DNA from: Baffinella frigidus
Lineage: Eukaryota > Cryptophyceae > Cryptomonadales > Baffinellaceae
Length of the DNA stretch: 18,652 nucleotides
Direction of reading: 5' to 3'
Assembly: GCA_026770585.1 (NCBI GenBank)
Contig: MU646366.1
Coordinates: forward strand, 365,994-384,645
Shown here piece by piece: positions 12,660 to 18,652 of the stretch. Numbering within the stretch: position 1 is the stretch's first letter; each line of letters opens with the position of its first letter. A program made the position numbers and the translations under genes. The notes under the pieces are model-generated. The model was given only the letters and a program-made list of their open reading frames with translations, did not search any database and was not told where the DNA came from.

Positions 12660-12729
12660 GGGGTAGTATCCACAGAACGCGAGGTCTAGGATCATCCAGA
12701 TTCGATGGCCAGAGCCAGACACGACGGAT
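12660..12729 (-). CDS. WD40-like protein, tentative upstream exon
   Basis: Between CTCTTGAG| and the donor CCCC|GTGTAA a frame in the right phase reads SVVSGSGHRIWM then LDLAFCGYYP and joins HQRDGF of the small exon. The duplicated copy has Trp for Cys in LDLAF(C/W)GYYP. Another frame is also open here, so the assignment is weak. Confidence 0.3.
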
Positions 12730-12895
12730 CTCAAGAGCAGTGAGGTTCAGCCTGATTAATAACCGTCAGGATGAGATTTACTTAGCCCAGTAGACCCACA
12801 CGAGGCTACCCAGGATCCCGTTTTTATAGTTGTTGGATTTTTAGTCCGCTAAATTACATCTAATGTATGGGTCAGGGTGGGTTAGAGGTTGTCGT

Positions 12896-12945
12896 TGAGG
12901 ATTTAGGGTTTAGGGTCTATGGTTTAGGGTCTAGGGTTCAAGGGG
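12896..12945. repeat. Short TTTAGGG array
   Basis: GGGTTTAGGGTCTATGG variants ahead of the 21-bp minisatellite. Confidence 0.8.
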
Positions 12946-12960
12946 TACAGGGGTCACCAC

Positions 12961-13870
12961 AGGAATCAGGCAGGGGGGCTCAGGATTCTTTCAGGACCAC
13001 TCAGGATTTAGTCAAAAGAATTCAGGATTCAGTCAGTATGAATCAGGATTCAGTCAGGATGACTCAGGATTCAGGTGGGATGGCTCAGGATTCAGTCTGG
13101 ATGATTCAGGATTCAGTCTGGATGACTCAGGATTCAGGCAGGGTGACTCAGGATTCAGTCAAGAGAACTCAGGATTTAATCAAGAGAACTCAGGATTCAG
13201 TCAAGATCACTCAGGAATCAGGTGGGATGACTCAGGAATCAGATGGGATGACTCAGGATTCAGACAGGATGACTCAGGATTCAAGCAGGATGACTCAGGA
13301 TTCAGGTAGGATGACTCAAGAATCAGTCCGGATGACTCAGGATGACTCAGGATGACTCAGGATTTAGACAGGATGACTCAGGATTCGGGCAGGATGACTC
13401 AGGAATCAGTCAGGACGCACGCAGGAATCAGTCAGGGCGACTCAGGAATCAGTCAGGATGACTCAGGAATCAGTCAGGATGACTCAGGAATTAGTCAGGA
13501 CGACTCAGGAATCAGTCAGGATGACTTAGGAATCAGTCAGGATGACTTAGGAATCAGTCAGGACGACTCAGGATCTACCCAGAAAGACTCAAGATTTGCC
13601 CAGAAAGACTCAGGATTCGCCCAGAAAGACTCAGGATTTGCCCAGAAAGACTCAGGTTTCGCCCAGAAAGACTCAGGATTCGCCCAGCAAGACTCAGGAT
13701 TCGCCCAGAAAGACTTAGGATTCGCCCAGAAAGAATCAGGATTTGCACAGAAAGACTCAGGATTTGCTCAGAAAGACTTAGAATTCACCCAGAAAGACTC
13801 AGGATTTGCCCAGAAAGACTCAGGATTCGCCCAGAAAGATTCAGGATTTGCACAGAAAACTCAGGACTCA
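12961..13870. repeat. 21-bp minisatellite
   Basis: About forty tandem copies of a 21-bp unit with core GACTCAGGATTC. Three sub-blocks: units with GATGACTCAGGATTCAG (to about 13430), units with GACTCAGGAATCAGTCAGG (to about 13570), and units with GATTCGCCCAGAAAGACTC (to the end). Because 21 is a multiple of three the array stays open in frame and encodes heptad-like strings (MTQDSGR, GISQDDS, FAQKDSG), but the frame differs between sub-blocks and no gene context supports translation. Related units recur near 17.53 and 17.73 kb. Confidence 0.92.
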
Positions 13871-13937
13871 CCCATGCTACGCGTGGCGTGTGGAGACTTC
13901 TCTTCCCATCGAGAGGGTGCCCCTGGCTTGAGCTAAA

Positions 13938-14009
13938 TGTACAGTATGCCAATACCTAGGGCCCTACGGTGATCCCAGGGGGTGGGCGGCTCCTTATGAG
14001 CGAGGTGCC
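13938..14009. mobile_element. Foldback MITE copy 6, truncated
   Basis: Only the core and right arm remain (CCTAGGGCCCTACGGTG... then CTTATGAGCGAGGTGCC); the left arm has been lost. Same family as 1164-1282. Confidence 0.75.
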
Positions 14010-14599
14010 ATCGAGTTCCAGAACCGCATCAAGATCACAGATGCGGTTTCACATCAGATGCGGTTTCACGAGAAAACAATTCTGTTTCATTTGAAGTTTC
14101 TCACGGCGCAGACACGGCCCCGCCTCGCCTGACCAAAGCCCTCCCCCCTCGCCGCCTGAGCTGACCCACGGCTCTCCACCATTCCGGTGCGGTGCAGTTT
14201 CAACATCGAAACGCGAGCGCCGAACCTCGGTTACTTACCAATCTCTCCCTCTCCCAAAACCTCAACTCGCGGGCCACTAGGGCCACATGCCTCCTCCCAT
14301 TCAGCTTCTGGGCTCGTGCGCGGCCGTGCTAGAACAAAATAAATCTGTGTTCTCTCTCATGTGTCACGCTGGGAGCGTTCGATGTGGGTGGGAGGGCAAC
14401 TCAGAAGACTCTGCTGTATCAGGGGGGCGGCACACGGGTTGACGCATACACACGTAAAGATACGTGTGTACCCGACTCACTTATCACTCTCATCCAACGG
14501 GATTTTACACGTGAAAGTACGAGAATCACATCTTGCTCAAGCAGCTTGCGTATCAGGCGTCCTTGGGAACCTCCCATCAGGCGTAATTAAGAATGCATG
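14010..14599. other. No gene recognised; short repeats and a small hairpin
   Basis: ATGCGGTTTCAC is repeated in tandem at 14041-14067. TACACACGTA-AAGA-TACGTGTGTA at about 14448-14471 is a perfect 10-bp hairpin. No exon is convincing. Confidence 0.5.
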
Positions 14600-14691
14600 T
14601 ACAGGGGAACCTCGTCCATAAGAAACGTTTCTGATAAAACACGAAGCGTTTTCGAGGGGTGGCGGTTCTTAATTTTTAACAACGTACCACC
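14600..14691. mobile_element. Diverged or internally deleted MITE relative
   Basis: Starts TACAGGGGAACCTCGTCCAT with AAGAAACG, clearly related to the family's left arm, and ends in a weak right arm (GGCGGTTCTTA...AACGTACC). The GGGCCC core is replaced by unrelated sequence with TTTCTGATAAAACACG. Confidence 0.6.
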
Positions 14692-14736
14692 GACCGTTTC
14701 CCCAGCGTTTCTTGATATGAGAACACGAGGGTGACC

Positions 14737-14742
14737 TTTATT
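14737..14742 (-). terminator. Possible polyadenylation signal AATAAA
   Basis: AATAAA on the minus strand, 84 nt after the TAG of the SAM/membrane-protein gene. Position fits a 3' UTR signal, but a six-base match is weak evidence and some algae use other signals. Confidence 0.3.
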
Positions 14743-14826
14743 AACACCAACACGGCCGCCAGAACACGCAGGTTACTACCACACGTTTGTAAAGTCGACA
14801 CGCCCGCCTCGGGAAATGGGGATCCC

Positions 14827-16274
14827 CTACACCATCTGGAACGCGTTGGCCGTGATGTTGTGCATGTTGCGCGAGGGGACGCGGGCGGTGAGAGCAGCAA
14901 GCACCGCGTGTCCCGCGACGGCAGGCGGGATCGCCTTGAGCTTGAGAGTCTGGCACGACTGCGCCGCGTAGCGCTGCAGCATGTCGTCGTCCAGCGTCGC
15001 TCGCTCCGAGAGAGAAAAGTGCGTTTCGAGGACGCCGCACGCGAAGGCCTCCACCTCCGAGGAGGTTGCGTGCACCGCCCACCCGGAGGTTTCCCCAGGA
15101 GGAAGCAACTCCGCGTCGCCCATCAGCCCCCCGTAGAGGGCCATATGCGTCGTAACGATGAGCCAGCTGACCCATTTGATGAATGGTACCGCAAACGATT
15201 GGAACACCTGAAGCCCGACGAAGAGGAGTCGGACGACCACGAAGGCAATGTACTCTGCGGTAGCTGAGCTGAGGTGTTGGTCCGTGTCGACGTTCAGCGG
15301 CACGAGCTCACCCAGCCCCAGCTGCACGCTGCCCAGAATGATCATGTACAAAAGCGTCCAGAAGCCCCAGACCGATTGGTCGTCGATTTGCTTGAGTGTG
15401 TGCGTTGTGGCCGGGAGCTTGGCGAAGAGCGCAAAGTTGGCGTCGGAGACGCTCGAACACGTGTTGTACAAGATGGTCGAAGCCATGAGCCCCAACCCCG
15501 TCATGAAGCAGCAGCGAATCGCCAGCGCCTGGAGGAACAGGCTCCACCAGGATTTTGCGGCAGTCTGCGCGAAAAGATAGGAGATTGCTATTGTGAACGC
15601 AAGGAGGTCCACCACGTTGTACATGCCTGGTTTAGGGTTTAGGGTTGAGGGTTTGGGGTTTGGGGTTTGGGGTTTGGGGTTTGGGGTTTAGGGTTTGGGG
15701 TTTAGGGTTTGGGGTTTGGGTTGAGGGTTGTCGGGGTGCCAAGAAAACGCATAAAATGTTCCTTCGTCTTGATCTGGTTGGTGTTGGCGGATGCGATTGC
15801 GGTGTTCCAAACAAGGAGGTGCTCCGCGCCTCCGGGGTGCGACGCAGTGTCGGACGCACCCCAGTGCTTTGCAAAGAGCTGCTCAACACTTTTCTCCGTC
15901 GACTTGGGGTATTCCCGTTTTCTGGGCCGTTCGCCGTCACGCCGCGCGTCTTCGTGCTGTTCCTGATAAGCTCGCGCTCGGACCTTCGCCTGCGCGACCT
16001 TGGACACCAGCCCCAGCTCCGCCCAACCCTCCTCCGTCAACAGCATCAGGGTCGCCCCATCGACGTCTGCTTCCCGCGCTGCCTGCACGACATCCACGGG
16101 GAGCCCATGTGCGGCCAGCCACGTCGCAACGCTCGAGCTGTCCCACGAGAGCATCTCCAGATTCGCTGCTGCCGCACCGTCTGTGGATTCGGAGTCACTC
16201 TCGATCCCCGTGTTGCTGACCTCGGCATGTACGCGGCGGAGCGCTGATGCGGCGATGATCGATGCTGCTGCCAT
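14827..16274 (-). CDS. SAM-domain, multi-pass membrane protein (2 exons)
   Basis: Exon 1 is 16274-15749, exon 2 15626-14827; together 441 residues plus TAG. The start is an ATG in an excellent context (CTCGCCATGG); a TTG-initiated extension is not needed. The intron of 122 nt begins GTTTTC and ends ACCAG, is mostly CCCCAAA/CCCTAAA repeat, and splits an Arg codon, so phases match. Residues about 43-106 fit a SAM domain (SVATWLAAHGLPVD, then DVDGATLMLLTEEGWAELGL). A basic linker follows. From residue about 179 there are roughly five hydrophobic segments (179-199, 203-229, 261-281, 300-325, 327-345), then a soluble C-terminus. SAM domains mediate protein-protein or RNA contacts; with membrane segments it may be a scaffold or channel-like protein (NVVDLLAF recalls a channel segment, weakly). 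The intron donor is weak, so two separate genes (second start at 15624) remain possible. Confidence 0.7.
15628..15732. repeat. Telomere-like array forming the intron of the SAM/membrane gene
   Basis: TTTGGGG/TTTAGGG units on the + strand, i.e. CCCCAAA/CCCTAAA on the transcribed strand, running to the acceptor AACCAG. It fills almost the whole 122-nt intron. Confidence 0.92.
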
Positions 16275-16378
16275 GGCGAGAAGGATGCACAACGAATGCT
16301 ACTTTTATTTTTCTTTAATGAACGTCGTACAGCAGCACACACGGACCGGTCCTTGGCGTTTTTTCTTTGTTTTTACAG

Positions 16379-16702
16379 GCAAAATCTGGTCCACCGAAAA
16401 AAAAACCGGACCCTCCCTTCACCTGGCCACCTCTATGCCCTACGACCTCGCTGCCCCTCCCGGCTAAACGCATCCTTCAACAAAAACCCGCAGCAAACCC
16501 CAACAACCCCCTGAAAAGACCCAGCACCCCACACCCCTGGGAATTCTGTAACAAATGCTGGATATTTGGGGACCACTACTCAGACTTCTGCGACACTGAA
16601 CCTCTACCATGCCCACCAGACTTTAAAGCAATACAAAACGGCCTACATAAACTTCACCAAACAGCTCGCACACACCTCCAAAGAAAAAAGAATAAGACAT
16701 GA
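16379..16702 (+). CDS. Proline-rich exon with zinc-knuckle-like motif, possibly retroelement-derived
   Basis: A strong 3' splice site TTCTTTGTTTTTACAG| opens a 107-residue frame ending TGA at 16700-16702. It is Pro/Lys-rich (AKSGPPKKKPDPPFTWPP), then contains FCNKCWIFGDHYSDFC, a C-x2-C-x5-H-x4-C arrangement close to the C-x2-C-x4-H-x4-C zinc knuckle of Gag-type proteins, then a basic end (LQRKKNKT). Base use is A/C-rich, unlike the GC-rich genes nearby, which suggests insertion. It lies about 105 bp from, and divergent to, the SAM/membrane gene. No reverse transcriptase or other partner domain is visible, so it is either a retroelement fragment or the last exon of a gene whose start I cannot find. 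Confidence 0.5.
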   Translation, partial: AKSGPPKKKPDPPFTWPPLCPTTSLPLPAKRILQQKPAANPNNPLKRPSTPHPWEFCNKCWIFGDHYSDFCDTEPLPCPPDFKAIQNGLHKLHQTARTHLQRKKNKT

Positions 16703-16759
16703 CAACTGCAATAAGAAACTGATAATCACAACCGCAACAAGAAACTGAGCAGGGGTTGC

Positions 16760-16833
16760 TGGGCGAGACACTGAGGGGGACGAGGGCGCTGAGGGGGAGC
16801 GGGGGACACTGGGGGAGGGGGGGGGGGGGGGGG
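16760..16833. repeat. G-rich tract with long poly-G
   Basis: Repeated GGGGGA(C/G) units end in a run of about 17 G at 16817-16833. It has quadruplex-forming potential on the + strand. No gene is implied. Confidence 0.85.
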
Positions 16834-16959
16834 GCTACACGACGAGTAGCCTAGGAAAGGCCAGCAGCGGAAACACTCAAATATAGACGCCAAACGGAGA
16901 CAGGGAGTGAACGGAGCGTTATTGAAGGCGGGGGATTACATGCGTCAATTTGTTGACTT

Positions 16960-17397
16960 ATGATTGTGTTCCTGACGCTTGGATTGCTACTAAAGTTACA
17001 TGGGCTGGGAAACCCCGTATTGTTTTGTTTAAACAAAAATGTCTTGCTGTTGGTGTTCTTGTTTTCTGACGCTTGGATTCCCCTTGACATTGCTAACTTC
17101 CGTACATTGGGGAAAACCTCTACACATCTACCTCTCTCCCTGATGATTTTCTGGGGTATCCGTAGTTGGAGCTCTTATTGGTGTCTGGCTGATTTCACCT
17201 CACCCCCGCACATCTCTCGCTCGCTGACTTCCGTACATTGGGGGAAACCTCTACATGCGTTTGGTTTGACATCTGAGGTATCCGTGGTTGGAGCTCCTGC
17301 GAGCTTGACGATGGGATACCATGGGCCTTCAGCCGACTTGCTTTATCCTGGTGTGTGTGCGAGCAAGATCCTCTGGATTAACTCAATCGCCCGATGA
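16960..17397 (+). repeat. Imperfect tandem duplication (open frame, probably non-coding)
   Basis: CTTCCGTACATTGGGG(A/G)AAACC occurs at 17097 and 17226, and GGTATCCGT(A/G)GTTGGAGCTC at 17155 and 17277. CTGACGCTTGGATT occurs at 16972 and 17067. A 145-codon ATG frame spans the block, but the duplicated copies fall in different frames, so it does not look selected for protein. Decaying exon-junction copies, like those in the EF-hand introns, are a possible origin. Confidence 0.55.
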
Positions 17398-17529
17398 GGA
17401 TACCCTTTAGCCGGTTTCTGTCGCGATCCTTTTGCACCGGGGGGCCTGATGTGATCCGAAAGGAAGCATGGCCTTTCTGCAGGATAAGTTCCGGTGTCCG
17501 CCTATGTTGGGAGCTCGTAAAGGACCTAA

Positions 17530-17795
17530 AGGAAAGACTCAGGATTCGCCCAAAAAGACGCAGGATTTGCCCAGAAAGACTCAGGATTCACCCAGAAAGA
17601 CTCAGGATTGACTCGGAGGGTTTCAGGATTCACTCCCAGGGACTCGGGAGAGAGTTTGCAGGTACCTTGTGCAGTAAATCACCCCTTTCCCGCTAAAAAC
17701 TGGTGTTTTTCACTAAAAACTGCCCAGGATTCACCCAGAAAGACCCAGGATTCGCCCAGAAAGACTCAGGATTCTTCCAGAACGACTCAGATTTG
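17530..17795. repeat. Dispersed copies of the 21-bp minisatellite
   Basis: Short runs of the GACTCAGGATTCGCCCAGAAA type occur at about 17535-17610 and 17726-17792, about 3.7 kb from the main array. Between them lies CACCCCTTTCCCGCTAAAAACTG-like sequence with a small CACTAAAAACTG repeat. Confidence 0.85.
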
Positions 17796-17958
17796 ACCAT
17801 GCCAGTTTTATGGGTTGCCGAGCTTAAAAACTGATGGGTCACCTCGACCCCGACTCGTCGGCCACACTAACCAAAAGTGGTCCTTCGTACAAAAGTGGCC
17901 CTTCGTCCAGCCTCGCGAAGTAGGGGCTTTAGGGCGGTAGCTCACGTTTCCTGGGGCA
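17796..17958. other. No gene; short AAAAGTGGTCCTTCGT tandem
   Basis: CCAAAAGTGG(T)CCTTCGT is repeated at about 17871-17910. Nothing else is recognised before the next MITE. Confidence 0.5.
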
Positions 17959-18119
17959 TACATGGGTACCTCGCTCATAAGAAACCGCCCCCCCCTAGGA
18001 CCCTACAGTAGGCCCGTGCCTAGGGTCCTAGGGGGGTGATAGAGAGGTAGGCCTAGGGTCCTAGGGGGTCCTAGGGAGGTGGGCGTTTCTTATGAGTCAG
18101 GTACAGGTGTACCCCTGTA
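17959..18119. mobile_element. Foldback MITE copy 7 with internal duplication
   Basis: TA-bounded at both ends. The left arm is TACATGGGTACCTCGCTC. The core carries a duplicated TAGGCCTAGGGTCCTAGGGG, and the right end shows GTACAGGTGTACCCCTGTA, an extra arm-end repeat. Longer than the other copies (161 bp). Confidence 0.8.
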
Positions 18120-18305
18120 GCGTCGTGCCGCGGATGTCAAGACACGATCCAAATTCGCAACTGTACTTCCCAGAATTTTACACAACGCCACCCCCACCCC
18201 CTCTCTCCACCCCACCGCCACTACCCCTCACCTGCATCCTCATCCACACCCCATCGCTCCCCACATGAGGGACGGATCGAAACGTCCCCCCCCCATGAGG
18301 ACCAG

Positions 18306-18426
18306 TACAGGGGTACCTTGCTCATAAGAAACAGCCCCCCCCTAGGACCCTACAGTAGGACCATGCCTGGGGTCCTAGGGGGGTCTTAGGGGGGGAGCGG
18401 TTTCTTATGAGCGAGGTACCTCTGTA
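18306..18426. mobile_element. Foldback MITE copy 8
   Basis: TA-bounded, 121 bp, arms CAGGGGTACCTTGCTCAT and ATGAGCGAGGTACCTCTG, core in the same orientation as copies 1-3. Confidence 0.85.
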
Positions 18427-18538
18427 CAGGGTCCTTGGTAAGAACAGGCCTCATGCAGGCCCCTCGGACGCACAGGCTTCTCAATCTCGAAAGACTCCTC
18501 CCAGAGAGCTCTCCGGTTGGCCACGGAAATCCACCCCT

Positions 18539-18652
18539 GTGAGGACGGAGTCCTAGACGTGCCCGCCTCGGGCGGGAGAAGAAGTCATTTATGTCTACAT
18601 AGATGACTTGTTCTCCCGCCCGAGGCGGGCCCGTCCAGGACTCCGTCCTCAC
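18539..18652. repeat. Near-perfect palindrome at window end
   Basis: GTGAGGACGGAGTCCT at 18539 mirrors AGGACTCCGTCCTCAC at 18637-18652, with CCCGCCTCGGGCGGGAGAA on the left and its complement on the right. The centre pairs as well (GTCATTTATG...), so there is almost no loop. About 57 nt per arm with roughly five mismatches. It may extend beyond the window. Confidence 0.85.

Larger units (their letters stand above)
11727..12697 (-). repeat. 490-bp tandem duplication ending at a 3' splice site
   Basis: 11727-12207 and 12217-12697 are near-identical direct copies, separated by a 9-bp GAACCACTC. Each copy contains, on the minus strand, the end of an exon with donor CCCC|GTGTAA, a telomere-like intron, the small exon CATCAACGCG...GACAT and a 35-nt intron ending ATTACAG. 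The duplication edge coincides with that AG. Confidence 0.85.

Noticed and set aside
12961-13870. CRISPR-like periodic repeats
   Set aside because: Units are contiguous 21-bp tandem repeats without unique spacers, in a eukaryotic context.
12867-13936. Long open frames of 162 and 194 codons with heptad repeats (MTQDSGR, FAQKDSG)
   Set aside because: They result from a 21-bp minisatellite with few stop triplets. The frame changes between sub-blocks and the flanks are telomere-like repeat with no gene context.
14731-15642. Plus-strand open frames of 110-178 codons
   Set aside because: They are antisense shadows of the GC-rich minus-strand SAM/membrane gene, which has domain-like content and a sensible start and stop.
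15632-15940. Peptide of TLNPKPQTPNPKP repeats linking the two exons of the SAM/membrane gene
   Set aside because: It is the telomere-like array read as protein. Joining the exons through it needs two frame changes, whereas one GT-AG intron removes it in phase.
16960-17397. 145-codon ATG-started open frame
   Set aside because: It spans an imperfect tandem duplication whose copies are read in different frames, so a conserved protein is unlikely.
18585-18630. Plus-strand YVYIDDLFS, resembling a reverse transcriptase active-site motif
   Set aside because: It falls at the centre of a near-perfect palindrome, has no flanking reverse-transcriptase sequence and is best explained by chance.

Overview
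This window looks like nuclear DNA of a eukaryote, most likely a microalga or protist with plant-type telomere repeats. The reasons are split genes with GT-AG introns, dense arrays of degenerate TTTAGGG/CCCTAAA, CT and CA microsatellites, a family of short foldback (MITE-like) elements, and the absence of compact bacterial-style gene packing. A repeat-bloated green alga such as a prasinophyte would fit, but no species can be fixed from the sequence alone.

Left third (about 0.5-7.45 kb, + strand). I reconstruct one multi-exon gene for a calmodulin/centrin-type EF-hand protein. Eight small exons (538-625, 1961-2076, 2406-2549, 3484-3546, 4506-4553, 5311-5373, 6116-6181, 7368-7445) join with matching phases into a 221-residue frame. 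It carries three recognisable EF-hand loops, a fourth degenerate one and a very acidic C-terminus ending in TAG. No exon is longer than 144 nt, so the gene is invisible to a simple ORF scan. Its introns hold telomere-like arrays, microsatellites, MITEs and, repeatedly, partial tandem copies ('echoes') of the exon edges next to them.

Middle (7.45-14.7 kb). Two more MITEs come first, then a possible minus-strand membrane-protein exon (about 8.49-8.84 kb) and a possible plus-strand terminal exon (8917-9112). A 1.6 kb telomere-like region follows in head-to-head orientation (TTTAGGG up to about 10.82 kb, CCCTAAA after it). Minus-strand exons of a WD40-like protein (11.4-12.73 kb) are interrupted by a 490-bp tandem duplication that ends exactly at a 3' splice site. 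A 0.9 kb, 21-bp minisatellite lies at 12.96-13.87 kb.

Right (14.7-18.65 kb). A minus-strand two-exon gene (16274-14827) encodes an N-terminal SAM domain followed by a multi-pass membrane region. Its short intron is made of telomere-like repeat. About 100 bp away and divergent is a plus-strand proline-rich exon with a zinc-knuckle-like motif (16379-16702), possibly from a retroelement. The end of the window holds duplicated non-coding sequence, more minisatellite copies, two complete MITEs and a near-perfect 114-bp palindrome cut off by the window edge.

The unifying pattern is that introns here seem to grow by tandem duplication of exon-intron junctions, while C-rich telomere-like repeats (sense strand CCCTAAA) lie directly in front of several 3' splice sites, where they could supply the branch point and pyrimidine tract.
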